Source of the DNA: Pusillimonas sp. T7-7
GTDB taxonomy: Bacteria > Pseudomonadota > Gammaproteobacteria > Burkholderiales > Burkholderiaceae_B
Direction of reading: 5' to 3'
DNA length: 64,000 nucleotides
Assembly (NCBI RefSeq): GCF_000209655.1
Contig: NC_015458.1
Coordinates: 1,612,001-1,676,000 of the forward strand
The notes beneath the pieces are model-generated. The model searched no databases and was not told the origin of the DNA. It worked only from the letters and a program-made list of their open reading frames with translations. Within the stretch, counting starts at the first letter, position 1, and each line of letters begins with the position of its first letter. Positions 9,250-17,453 of the stretch are shown piece after piece. A program made the translations under genes and the position numbers.

Positions 9250-10656
9250 TTAATGCTGAGCCTTATGGGCTGCTGGGGCAGCGGCGCCTGGCTCGTGAGG
9301 GTGGAAGACTTTCTGGTCTTCCGGACCGGTTACCGTCAATACACCTGACAGCCCTTTTTCCACACGCGACAAAGCATGGTCTACCAGGATGTAATGGCCC
9401 GGATAGTCGGCTTTGAGCTCAACCATGGTGGCGCCGCCCGGAGCAACCGTTGTGGTTTGCACATCGGTCAGCGGAGGACTGGTCAAGGAGGCCTGGCTAT
9501 ATACCTTGTCGAAGACTTCACCGATGACGTGGAAACTGGATGTCAGGTTGGGACCGCCAACACCGAAGAAGATGCGCACGGTTTCGCCCACTTTGGCTTC
9601 AAGCTTGTACTGTTCGCTCAGGGCATTCATGGCACCGTTGAACATCAGATGCTCGGGGTTTTCGTCGAGCAGTTTTTCAAGTGAGAACTCTTGATGGCCC
9701 AATGCACCATGCTTTTCTGCCGTATAGAGCTCACCCTGCATCACGTAGAACTCGCGATCGACTTCCGACAGGCCGCCTTCTGGTTCGACCAGGATCATGC
9801 CGTACATGCCATTGGTAATGTGCTGGGCAACCATGGGGGTTGCGCAGTGATACACGAACAGCCCAGGGTGCATGGCCGTGAAGGTAAAGCTCTTGGCCTG
9901 ACCCGGCGCCGCCTGGGTAACATCGGCGCCACCACCCGGGCCGGTTACGGCGTGCAGGTCAATGGAGTGGATATGCGATGCATCTGCAGCGTTGGCCAGG
10001 TTGATGGTGACGGTGTCGCCCACACGCACGCGGATGAATGGCCCCGGCACCGTGTTGTTGAAGGTCCAGTATTTGTAGGTGCTGCCGTTGGTCAACTGCC
10101 CCACCACTTCAGTGGTTTCCAGATCAACGGTAATGTGCTCAGGGCCGCGCTTGCCGACAGGCACACCAACCTCAGTGGGATCTTTGGCAATATTCAGAGC
10201 GGTGCTTTCAACCTGCTCTTGCGGTTCGCCCACAATCAGCTTGCCGAACATGCCGGCGGCCTTGTGCCCAGGCAGTGTGCACAGGTATTCGAACGTACCG
10301 TTCTTGTTGGCACGGAATACGATAGCCGTTGCCGAGCCTTTGCCGGTAATGTGATCGGACTTGGCACCGAATTGAGGTACGGCGATGTCGTGGATGGCTC
10401 CGTCGCCATTGATCACGTTGATTTGCACAACGGCATTTTCGGGTACCTGCAAATCTGGGTTGACCTTACCGCTAATGGCCCCTGCATCGCCAATAAACAC
10501 CAACTTGCCGTCTGCGATGCTGGTGCGCAAGGTAAAGGTGATGTCCGGCGTATAAGAAACCGTGCCATGCGTTGCGTCACCGCTGTTGGCAGCAAATGAT
10601 GGGGCCGTAAACCCCAGTGATGCCATGAAGGCACATAACATAAGCAATATTCGCAT
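9250..10656 (-). CDS. nirK: Copper nitrite reductase NirK with N-terminal cupredoxin domain
   Basis: Periplasmic enzyme reducing nitrite to nitric oxide. The 468-residue protein has a signal peptide (1-22, ending PSFA) and three cupredoxin domains. Domain 1 (about 30-145) has a full type 1 copper set: H89, C126, H131 and M136 (YLCTLPGHKAAGM). The AniA/NirK core follows, with type 1 ligands H230, C271, H279 and M284, type 2 ligands H235, H270 and H427, and catalytic D233 and H376, by correspondence with Alcaligenes NirK motifs. An N-terminal cupredoxin tether is known from Hyphomicrobium denitrificans NirK and is thought to act as a built-in electron donor. A histidine-containing Ala/Pro tail ends the protein. 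It is monocistronic, preceded by AGGGGAA and an FNR-type box; no nor, nap or nirV gene is adjacent. Confidence 0.95.
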   Translation of the reverse strand: MRILLMLCAFMASLGFTAPSFAANSGDATHGTVSYTPDITFTLRTSIADGKLVFIGDAGAISGKVNPDLQVPENAVVQINVINGDGAIHDIAVPQFGAKSDHITGKGSATAIVFRANKNGTFEYLCTLPGHKAAGMFGKLIVGEPQEQVESTALNIAKDPTEVGVPVGKRGPEHITVDLETTEVVGQLTNGSTYKYWTFNNTVPGPFIRVRVGDTVTINLANAADASHIHSIDLHAVTGPGGGADVTQAAPGQAKSFTFTAMHPGLFVYHCATPMVAQHITNGMYGMILVEPEGGLSEVDREFYVMQGELYTAEKHGALGHQEFSLEKLLDENPEHLMFNGAMNALSEQYKLEAKVGETVRIFFGVGGPNLTSSFHVIGEVFDKVYSQASLTSPPLTDVQTTTVAPGGATMVELKADYPGHYILVDHALSRVEKGLSGVLTVTGPEDQKVFHPHEPGAAAPAAHKAQH

Positions 10657-10969
10657 TATTGATTCCCCTGTAAGTTCGCGACTTAGTGCAATCCAGACTT
10701 CACTATACCGGAAGCTGTAATACCTTCTTTGATGTAAGTCAAGGCGATGGACTCTAGGACTGGGAGGGATTCAGAGGCGCCACCAAAGAGGCACACGAAC
10801 GGCATCATTGCGCAGTTGAGACCGAACGCAGCACACGCAAACTAATTAGATCAAAAAATGGAACAATTAATCGCATTTTTATCGACTTATCAAAAAATCA
10901 TCGCTAATACATAATTAACCCATCGCATCTATTTGAACATTTTGATTGAACAGAACACCAGGAGAAATT
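10657..10969. other. Divergent intergenic region nirK / azoR
   Basis: The region of 313 bases contains the FNR-type box (10729-10742) on the nirK side and an AT-rich stretch on the azoR side. In the latter the 10-mer ATCAAAAAAT occurs twice in direct orientation (10850-10859 and 10889-10898), 39 bases apart, a possible regulator site for azoR. No reading frame is convincing. Confidence 0.5.
10729..10742. promoter_or_regulatory. FNR/DNR-type operator upstream of nirK
   Basis: TTGATGTAAGTCAA matches the FNR/CRP-family consensus TTGAT-N4-ATCAA at nine of ten specified positions. Its centre is about 79 bases upstream of the nirK ATG, so with a normal -41.5 placement transcription would start near 10694. 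This fits oxygen- or NO-controlled expression by FNR, DNR or NnrR. Which regulator acts cannot be told from the site. Confidence 0.72.
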
Positions 10970-11620
10970 ATGAAACTGCTGCACGTAGACTCAAGCATCA
11001 ATGGCGCAAAATCCGTTTCCCGCCAACTCACCCAAGACGTCGTCGCTCAATGGCTGGCCGACGCCCCCGACACACAAGTCGATTACTTGGACTTGGCAGT
11101 CGATACACCCAGCCACTTTTCGCAAGACGCCATGGGCTTTCGCCTGCCCCCATCCAGCGAAGCACTGACCGACGCCCAGCGCAGCGAAAATGCCCTGTCC
11201 GAAGCCCTAGTCACACAATTCCTGGCTGCGGACGTCATTGTGGTGGGCGCGCCCCTGTACAACTTTTCAATTCCCACTCAGTTGAAAGCCTGGATAGACC
11301 GCCTGGCGCAAGCCGGACGCACCTTCAAGTACACCGAGTCCGGTGTGGTCGGATTGGCCGCAGGCAAGACCGTGATTGCAGCCCTCAGCCGCGGCGGTAT
11401 TTATTCCAACAGTGAAGCCGGTCGTGCCATGGAGCATCAGGAAACCTATCTGAAAACGATCTTTGGTTTCTTCGGCATCACCGATGTACGCGTCGTACGC
11501 GCTGAAGGCACCGACATGGGCGCTGACAATCGTGCGCAGGCTCTGGAAACAGCTGACCGCTGCATCAAGGAGCTGGCTACCCAAACCTTCGATCCGGAAA
11601 CCGCCGAAGCCGCAGCCTGA
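10970..11620 (+). CDS. azoR: FMN-dependent NADH-azoreductase / quinone reductase
   Basis: Flavodoxin-fold dimeric FMN enzyme that reduces quinones and azo compounds with NADH; cytoplasmic, likely a thiol/quinone stress defence. The ATG at 10970 has AGGAG nine bases upstream, giving 216 residues (E. coli AzoR 201). Diagnostic segments are [21 protein letters not shown] (FMN phosphate loop), [21 protein letters not shown] (FMN isoalloxazine contact), [11 protein letters not shown] and LSRGGIYS. The gene stands alone, divergent from nirK. A LysR-type regulator, common next to azoR, is not present. Confidence 0.93.
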   Translation: MKLLHVDSSINGAKSVSRQLTQDVVAQWLADAPDTQVDYLDLAVDTPSHFSQDAMGFRLPPSSEALTDAQRSENALSEALVTQFLAADVIVVGAPLYNFSIPTQLKAWIDRLAQAGRTFKYTESGVVGLAAGKTVIAALSRGGIYSNSEAGRAMEHQETYLKTIFGFFGITDVRVVRAEGTDMGADNRAQALETADRCIKELATQTFDPETAEAAA

Positions 11621-11653
11621 TCTACGGTAGGCGCTACAATCGGGCCTGTGTTC

Positions 11654-11683
11654 TGGTGTCCGTTCAATCCCGAACGGACACCA
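11654..11683. other. Perfect 12-bp stem-loop between azoR and dbpA
   Basis: Arms TGGTGTCCGTTC and GAACGGACACCA enclose a 6-base loop. No T run follows on either strand, so it is a poor intrinsic terminator. It sits 22 bases before the GTG start of dbpA and could fold in the dbpA leader, near the ribosome site. Confidence 0.6.
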
Positions 11684-11705
11684 TAAAACTCTAAAGCGCC
11701 CAACC

Positions 11706-13097
11706 GTGACCTCCCCTCTTTCCTTCTCCAGCCTACCCCTTTCCCAAGCCGTACTCGACAACTTGGGAACCCTGGACTACCAGGCCATGACACTCATACA
11801 GGCACAAAGCCTGCCACTGATACTGGCCGGCCAAGACCTGATCGCCCAGGCCAAGACAGGCAGCGGAAAAACCGCTGCCTTTGGGCTCGGTATTGTTCAC
11901 AAGCTCGATCCCGGCGCCTACAACATCCAGGCTCTGGTGCTTTGCCCTACCCGCGAACTCAGCGAGCAAGTAGCAAATGAGCTGCGTCGGCTCGCCCGCG
12001 CCATTGGCAACATCAAAGTCATTACGCTGTGTGGAGGCACGCCTATTCGGCCGCAAATCGAATCGCTGAAGTTCGGCGCTCATATCGTAGTAGGTACTCC
12101 GGGCCGTCTGATGGATCACATCGAGCGCGATACCGTCGATTTCTCGGGCCTGCACACATTGGTGCTGGACGAAGCCGATCGTATGCTGGACATGGGTTTC
12201 TACGACGACGTGACCAAGATCGTTGGCTCCTGCCCCGGCACACGACAGACGCAGCTGTTTTCAGCCACCTATGCCGATGACATCCGCAAGGCCAGTGCGC
12301 GCTTTCTGCGTAAACCCAAAGAAGTCAAGGTTGAATCAGTACACGATGCCAGTCAGATAGAGCAACGTTTCTACGAAATAGACGCCGACAGGCGCCATAG
12401 CGCCGTGGCCCAGCTGCTGGAACATTTCAGGCCAGAGTCGACACTGGCTTTTTGCAATACCAAGGCGCAGTGTCGTGAACTGGCCGCCTACCTGGAGTCG
12501 CGTGGTTTCAGCGCGCTGGCGCTGCATGGCGACCTGGAACAGCGCGATCGCGAAGATGTGCTGATTCAATTTGCCAATCGCAGCTGCTCCGTACTGGTTG
12601 CCACCGATGTCGCTGCGCGCGGCCTGGATATCGACGCGCTGGACGCCGTCATCAATGTTGAGATCACACCCGATCCTGAAGTGCATATTCATCGCATAGG
12701 CCGTACAGGCCGCGGTGATGCCAAGGGGCTGGCCTTAAGCCTGTGCGCCCCCTACGAAATGCGCTGGGCAAATCAGATCGAACAATACCAGAACCAGCCA
12801 ATTAGCTGGGCAAATCCAAAAACACTGAAACCTGCGCCAGGCGGCCGTCTGCGCGCACCCATGGTCACCTTATGCATACAAGGCGGCAAAAAAGATAAGC
12901 TGCGACCTGGCGACTTGCTGGGCGCCCTGACCAAAGACGCTGGTATTGACGGCAAGCAGATTGGCAAGATCAATATTTTGGAATTCGTCAGTTTTGTTGC
13001 GCTGGAACGCGGCACTGCCAAGCAGGCCCATGCCAAGTTGAGCACGGGCAGCATCAAGGGCCGGCGTTTCAAGATGCGCTTCATGGCCGAAGTTTGA
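11706..13097 (+). CDS. dbpA: ATP-dependent RNA helicase DbpA
   Basis: DEAD-box helicase that remodels 23S rRNA around hairpin 92 in 50S subunit assembly. The 463-residue protein has the Q motif (FSSLPLSQAVLDNLGTLDYQAMT), Walker A AKTGSGKT, PTREL, GTPGR, DEAD (VLDEADRML), SAT, and the C-terminal helicase motifs ATDVAARGLDI and HRIGRTGR. The C-terminal 75 residues (from about 390, MVTLCIQGGKKDKLRPGDLLGAL) form the DbpA-specific RNA-binding domain, which separates it from RhlE-type helicases. The start is a GTG; the Q motif begins within six residues of it, so a later ATG would remove an essential element. The Shine-Dalgarno sequence is weak and a stem-loop precedes it. Confidence 0.93.
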   Translation: MTSPLSFSSLPLSQAVLDNLGTLDYQAMTLIQAQSLPLILAGQDLIAQAKTGSGKTAAFGLGIVHKLDPGAYNIQALVLCPTRELSEQVANELRRLARAIGNIKVITLCGGTPIRPQIESLKFGAHIVVGTPGRLMDHIERDTVDFSGLHTLVLDEADRMLDMGFYDDVTKIVGSCPGTRQTQLFSATYADDIRKASARFLRKPKEVKVESVHDASQIEQRFYEIDADRRHSAVAQLLEHFRPESTLAFCNTKAQCRELAAYLESRGFSALALHGDLEQRDREDVLIQFANRSCSVLVATDVAARGLDIDALDAVINVEITPDPEVHIHRIGRTGRGDAKGLALSLCAPYEMRWANQIEQYQNQPISWANPKTLKPAPGGRLRAPMVTLCIQGGKKDKLRPGDLLGALTKDAGIDGKQIGKINILEFVSFVALERGTAKQAHAKLSTGSIKGRRFKMRFMAEV

Positions 13098-13117
13098 GCA
13101 AGCAAGGCCAGTGGGCG

Positions 13118-13792
13118 CTACAGATGCTCTTTCATCCAATGTCCAAGCTTGGCCGCCTTGGTGCTTAAATAGTGTTCGTTGAAGGGATTACGGTTGACTT
13201 GTATGGGAATACGCTCGGCCACCTGCACACCAATCTTTTCCATGGCCCGGACCTTGCGAGGATTGTTCGTCATGAGCCGCAAAGCCGAGATACCGAACTT
13301 GGCGAGCATGGGCTTGCATAAGTCATAGCGGCGCATATCGGCGGGAAAGCCCAGGCGCTCGTTGGCCTCAACCGTATCGGCACCCGCATCTTGCAGCTGA
13401 TAGGCGCGAATTTTATTGACCAGGCCTATGCCCCGCCCTTCCTGGCGTAAATACAGCAAGGCGCCACGCCCTTCAGCGGCAATGGCTTGCAAGGCAGTTT
13501 CCAGCTGTGCGCCGCAGTCGCAGCGCTGGCTGAACAGGGCATCGCCGGTCAGGCACTCGGAATGCACACGGGCCAATACAGGTTTGCCATCACTTACATC
13601 GCCCAGGGTCAGCATGAGGTGCTCTTTGCTGGTGGCGGGATCAACAAAAATGTGTATGGAAAATTCCGCCCATGGCGTCGGCAGCTTGCTGGATGCAATG
13701 TAATCCAGCTGATAATTCACAGCGCGGGCGTCGGCGCTGCCAACGTCATCGTTTTCCGGCACAGCCGGGTCAGCGCCTGGTGTAAGCGGCAT
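13118..13792 (-). CDS. ribA: GTP cyclohydrolase II
   Basis: Opens the imidazole ring of GTP to give the first riboflavin pathway intermediate. The frame extends upstream, but the ATG at 13792 has GAGG eight bases ahead and gives 224 residues. Zinc site [18 protein letters not shown], catalytic/nucleotide segments [27 protein letters not shown] and LMTNNPRKV are all intact. It is monofunctional (no RibB domain). The roughly 25-residue extension before [15 protein letters not shown] is typical of betaproteobacterial versions. It converges on dbpA with about 20 bases between stops. Confidence 0.95.
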   Translation of the reverse strand: MPLTPGADPAVPENDDVGSADARAVNYQLDYIASSKLPTPWAEFSIHIFVDPATSKEHLMLTLGDVSDGKPVLARVHSECLTGDALFSQRCDCGAQLETALQAIAAEGRGALLYLRQEGRGIGLVNKIRAYQLQDAGADTVEANERLGFPADMRRYDLCKPMLAKFGISALRLMTNNPRKVRAMEKIGVQVAERIPIQVNRNPFNEHYLSTKAAKLGHWMKEHL

Positions 13793-13892
13793 AAAGAAAA
13801 CCTCGAAATACAAAAAAGCGAAGGCCGGTGTAGTACCACGGCCTCCTGCATGCGCAACAACGCTGCAAGCCAATATAATACTTCGGCAAAGA

Positions 13893-13921
13893 ATGAAAAG
13901 GGCAGCCTCAAGGGCTGCCCG
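13893..13921 (-). terminator. Terminator of the liv-type ABC operon
   Basis: Eight-base GC arms (GGGCAGCC and GGCTGCCC) with a 5-base loop, followed on the minus strand by TTTTCATTC. It lies about 26 bases beyond the livF stop. Confidence 0.8.
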
Positions 13922-13946
13922 GGTCTGTTGAAGAAAAAAACGTCTT

Positions 13947-14651
13947 CTATACCTTCACACCCAGGTATTTTTCGATGACGCTGTTGTCTTCCTGCAGTTG
14001 AGACGGAGTGCCTTCAAAAACCATATGCCCATTGTTGATCAGATAGCAACGATCAGCCAGCGAAAGCGCCGCCCGCACATTTTGCTCGACAATGACAATG
14101 GTGTTGCCCGCTTCGGCAAGCCGCCGGCATACTTCGATCAGGTCGCGCACGATCAAAGGCGCCAGACCCTCGAAGGGCTCATCCAGCATGATGACATTGG
14201 CGTTGCGTATCATCGCCCGCGCAATGGCCAGCATCTGTTGTTCACCGCCCGACAACTGTTTACCGCGATTGCGCCGACGCTCGGCCAAACGTGGAAACGT
14301 GTCATAGATTTCATCCAGCGAGCGCGCCTGTTCTGCAGACATTGCCGCCAGCTGCAGGTTCTCTTGCACGGTAATTGACCCGAAGACGCGCCGCTCTTCG
14401 GGGACGAGTTGTATGCCACGCCTGGCCAACTGATACGGAGGAAGATGCTGAACTTCAGTACCGTTGTGGCGAATGATGCCGCTTTTGGCCGGCACCATCC
14501 CCATCAGGGTCTTGAGCGTGGTGCTCTTGCCGGCGCCATTACGACCCAACAAGGCCACCACTTCGTTCTCTTCCACGCGCATCGACACGTCGAACAGGAT
14601 ATGGGAGTCCCCATAGTAGCTATTGATTTTGTTGACCTCAAGCAGACTCAT
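13947..14651 (-). CDS. livF: Branched-chain amino acid/amide ABC transporter ATPase LivF
   Basis: Cytoplasmic ATPase subunit of a HAAT-family importer. Although the frame is open further upstream, the ATG at 14651 gives [20 protein letters not shown], the standard LivF start, and 234 residues. It has Walker [11 protein letters not shown]-loop region, [15 protein letters not shown], signature LSGGEQQM, Walker [14 protein letters not shown] and the H-loop equivalent IVEQNV typical of LivF. It overlaps the upstream livM-livG gene by 14 bases, so translation is probably coupled. It is the last gene of the operon. Confidence 0.95.
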   Translation of the reverse strand: MSLLEVNKINSYYGDSHILFDVSMRVEENEVVALLGRNGAGKSTTLKTLMGMVPAKSGIIRHNGTEVQHLPPYQLARRGIQLVPEERRVFGSITVQENLQLAAMSAEQARSLDEIYDTFPRLAERRRNRGKQLSGGEQQMLAIARAMIRNANVIMLDEPFEGLAPLIVRDLIEVCRRLAEAGNTIVIVEQNVRAALSLADRCYLINNGHMVFEGTPSQLQEDNSVIEKYLGVKV

Positions 14652-16476
14652 GCTCGTCCATCCCTCCGAGATACGCTGCCTGGACTGCCGGACTCGTCCG
14701 GATTTCATCCGGAGTGCCTTCCGCCAGTTTGCGGCCTTCATAAAGTACGGTAATACGCTCAGCCAGTTCGAACATGGCGTCCATGTCGTGCTCGACAATG
14801 ACCATGCTTCGTCCCTTGCGTATTGATTTAAGCAGCGCAACAACATGCACGCGTTCTTCTGGCCCCAAGCCTGCAAGAGGTTCGTCGAACAGCAACACGT
14901 TTGCGCCAGTGGCCAGCGCCAGCCCTATCTCCAGCCGGCGCTTTTCACCGTAAGACAACTCGGACACCAGCGTATCGGCCTGGCGCTTGAGTCCCACCAG
15001 TTCGATGGCGGCATTGACCTGTTCGTCCAGCCCTTCCGAGTTGTGCAGGCTACGCAGCATATCGGTGCGGAACTTACCCCGACTGCGTGCCAGCACCGGT
15101 ATGGTGGCGTTCTGCCGCACAGTCAAAGCCTCGAACAACTGGTTGATCTGGTAGCTTTTGCTCATGCCCAGTTGGCACACCGCCGTTACGCCGATGCCGG
15201 TAATTTCCTGACCGCGGAAGAACACCTGGCCCTTGGTCGTGGCAAGCTCGCCCGCCAACATGGCGAAGAAGGTGGACTTGCCCGCTCCGTTAGGCCCGAT
15301 TACCCCACGCATTTCGCCTTCAGACAAGGAGAAATCCACTTCGCTGACAGCTGTCAGACCCCCGTACTGCTTGGTGATGCCCCGTGCTTCGAGTACAGGC
15401 GCGCCGGGCCGATTGGCGATAGGAGGCACAATGTTCAAATGCGCCATGGCTTCGGTATCGGCCTCGTCGTCCACCTCCTTGGTGGTTTTGCGCCGGCGTT
15501 TCATGAAGTCAAGCACGCCGCCCGCGACGCCATGACGGAAGACGGTTACCAGCACTACAAACACAATGCCCAATATCAGCTTCCAGTAGGCGCCAATATT
15601 GGCGACCTGCTGCAAGCCTTCATACAGGTACAGCCAGATGGTTGCACCCAGCAGCGGCCCCAGCAAGGTGCCCGCACCGCCCATCACGGTCTGGATGACC
15701 AGTTGAGCAGAAGTATCGAGCGAAAAGGCATCAGGCGGCATGTAGGACTGAAACACGCCAAGCAAACCGCCGGCCAGTCCGCCATAGGCTGCGGCGATCA
15801 CAAACACGGTCAGCTTGTAACCTTGTATGGAATGCCCCAGCGCCATGGCTCGCTTGGGATTGCCCCGTATGGCCTTGAGTACGGCTCCGAATGGGGACCG
15901 CACAATACGGCGCGCCACCAGGTAGCCAATAAAGAAGAACACGGCCACAAACCAGTACATGGGCCAGCCACTGGAAATATTGATGGTTGTGAAACCCAGC
16001 GCTATTTCGGGTGGCGGTACGCCGGCAATGCCGTTTTCGCCTCCGGTGTACTCTTTGAACAAAGAGTTTTCCAGAAAGTAGAACATTTCGCCAAACGCCA
16101 GCGTACTCATTGCGAAATAAATGCCCGTGCGGCGCAAGGTCAGATAACCGATGGCCAGGCCGGCAAGAGCCGCGATGACTACGCCGCAAAGCAAGGCAAG
16201 AAGCATATGAGGCACTATGCCTGCGGTCAACAGATAGGCGGCGACAAAGCCACCGGTTCCGTAAAACGCCGACTGACCGAAAGACAGCAAGCCGGTATAG
16301 CCAAACAGCAGGTCAAACCCCAGTCCGAACAGGCCCCAGATAAGTATGCGGGTCAGCAAGTCTGCGCTCATGCCCAAATGCGGCAGAACAAAAGGCGCAG
16401 CAAGCAGGCAGATGCCCACGATCATTTCGGGCAGGCGATGGCGCAAAGATGCGCCCGAGTGTAGATGCGTGCTCAT
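14638..16476 (-). CDS. Fused LivM permease - LivG ATPase
   Basis: One 612-residue polypeptide joins two subunits that are separate in E. coli. Residues 1-330 are a LivM-type permease with about ten hydrophobic segments and GFDLLFGYTGLLSFGQSAF and FLENSLFKEYTGG. A charged linker (RRRKTTKEVDDEADTEAM) follows, then a LivG ATPase from about 360 with Walker A GPNGAGKST, signature LSYGEKRRLEIG, Walker B VLLFDEPLAGLGPEE and IVEHDM. Such fusions are familiar in Burkholderiales. There is no frameshift: the reading frame is continuous. Overlaps livH by ATGA and livF by 14 bases. Confidence 0.94.
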   Translation of the reverse strand: MSTHLHSGASLRHRLPEMIVGICLLAAPFVLPHLGMSADLLTRILIWGLFGLGFDLLFGYTGLLSFGQSAFYGTGGFVAAYLLTAGIVPHMLLALLCGVVIAALAGLAIGYLTLRRTGIYFAMSTLAFGEMFYFLENSLFKEYTGGENGIAGVPPPEIALGFTTINISSGWPMYWFVAVFFFIGYLVARRIVRSPFGAVLKAIRGNPKRAMALGHSIQGYKLTVFVIAAAYGGLAGGLLGVFQSYMPPDAFSLDTSAQLVIQTVMGGAGTLLGPLLGATIWLYLYEGLQQVANIGAYWKLILGIVFVVLVTVFRHGVAGGVLDFMKRRRKTTKEVDDEADTEAMAHLNIVPPIANRPGAPVLEARGITKQYGGLTAVSEVDFSLSEGEMRGVIGPNGAGKSTFFAMLAGELATTKGQVFFRGQEITGIGVTAVCQLGMSKSYQINQLFEALTVRQNATIPVLARSRGKFRTDMLRSLHNSEGLDEQVNAAIELVGLKRQADTLVSELSYGEKRRLEIGLALATGANVLLFDEPLAGLGPEERVHVVALLKSIRKGRSMVIVEHDMDAMFELAERITVLYEGRKLAEGTPDEIRTSPAVQAAYLGGMDEHESA

Positions 16477-17348
16477 TCGCGACCCTCCTGACCCATCAAG
16501 CCCTGTGGCCTGAAAATAAGGACCAGTGCCATCACGACAAACAACATCACATGCGAGTATGCAGGATTGAACATAGAGGTAAGACTAAGAATTTCGCCCG
16601 CGATAATGCCGCCGACAATCGCGCCGGGAAAAGATCCCACGCCACCGATGACCACTACAACAAAAGAGTCGACCAGTATTCGATGCCCCATATCGGGCGA
16701 CAAGGTAACAATGGGTGAATCGATCACACCCGCATAGCCAGCGGCCATGGCGCCAATGCCAAACACCAGTAAGAAAGTACGTTTGACATTGATGCCCAGT
16801 GCGTTGACCATCTGGGCGTCTTCAATACCCGCACGCACGATCAGGCCCAGGCTGGTGCGATACAGCACGTAATACAGCAAGGCCAGGGTGGCTGCCGCAA
16901 TGCCTAGCGCCTGCAGGCGATAGAGCGGGTAAACCAGCGACCCGATGTGTGCAATGCCCTGCCCCCACTCGGGCGTGGGTATCGACAGGCTGATCCCGCC
17001 ATAAATGGATCGAACCAGCTCCACCAGTATGATGCCTATACCAAAGGTGACCAGAATCTGATCCTCGGGTGGACGGCCATAATACTGACGCATGAGTCCG
17101 CGCTCAATGATCAGACCGACCACCAGAGCCACCAGAGAGCCTGCGACTATGGCAATGAGAAAAGAATCCGTCATGCCGTATGCGGTGAAGCCGGCATAAG
17201 ACCCCACCACAAACAGGGCGCCATGCGCAAAATTAACAACCCCGAGCGTACCGTAGATAATCGTCAAACCGGTACTGATAAGTGCCAGCAACAAACCTGT
17301 TGCCAGCCCGTTGAATAGCTGTGATAAGAACAACGACATGCTCGGCAT
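16473..17348 (-). CDS. livH: Branched-chain amino acid/amide ABC transporter permease LivH
   Basis: Inner membrane permease pairing with the LivM half of the next protein. The 291 residues carry about eight hydrophobic segments; diagnostic are QLFNGLATGLLLALISTGLTIIYGTLGVVNFAHGALFVVG near the N-terminus and the EAA-like loop DAQMVNALGINVKRTFLLVFGIGAMAAGYAGVI. AGGAGG-like purines (GGAGGAATTTG) precede the ATG at 17348. Its stop overlaps the next start (ATGA). Confidence 0.94.
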   Translation of the reverse strand: MPSMSLFLSQLFNGLATGLLLALISTGLTIIYGTLGVVNFAHGALFVVGSYAGFTAYGMTDSFLIAIVAGSLVALVVGLIIERGLMRQYYGRPPEDQILVTFGIGIILVELVRSIYGGISLSIPTPEWGQGIAHIGSLVYPLYRLQALGIAAATLALLYYVLYRTSLGLIVRAGIEDAQMVNALGINVKRTFLLVFGIGAMAAGYAGVIDSPIVTLSPDMGHRILVDSFVVVVIGGVGSFPGAIVGGIIAGEILSLTSMFNPAYSHVMLFVVMALVLIFRPQGLMGQEGRE

Positions 17349-17398
17349 TCAAATTCCTCCTTTACATGTAGTGCGCCCGGAATGATCTGAACAAACAA

Positions 17399-17415
17399 CC
17401 CTGCCCCGTGCAGGG
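17399..17415 (-). other. Small hairpin between binding-protein gene and livH
   Basis: CCCTGC/GCAGGG arms around a 5-base loop, followed on the minus strand by TTGTTTG. Weak; could be a processing or partial-termination element that lets the binding protein be made in excess over the permeases. Confidence 0.35.
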
Positions 17416-17453
17416 CGCCTGTTCAGCCATCCTTTCTTCTTGTCGTTGTCTTG

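Noticed and set aside
14652..14876. N-terminal extension of the livF frame
   Set aside because: It lies entirely within livG coding sequence in another frame, and LivF proteins begin at the MSLLEVNKI start.
14845..16464. 539-codon plus-strand frame opposite livM-livG
   Set aside because: His/Gln-rich, typical of an antisense shadow of a GC-rich membrane protein gene; the minus-strand gene is unambiguous.
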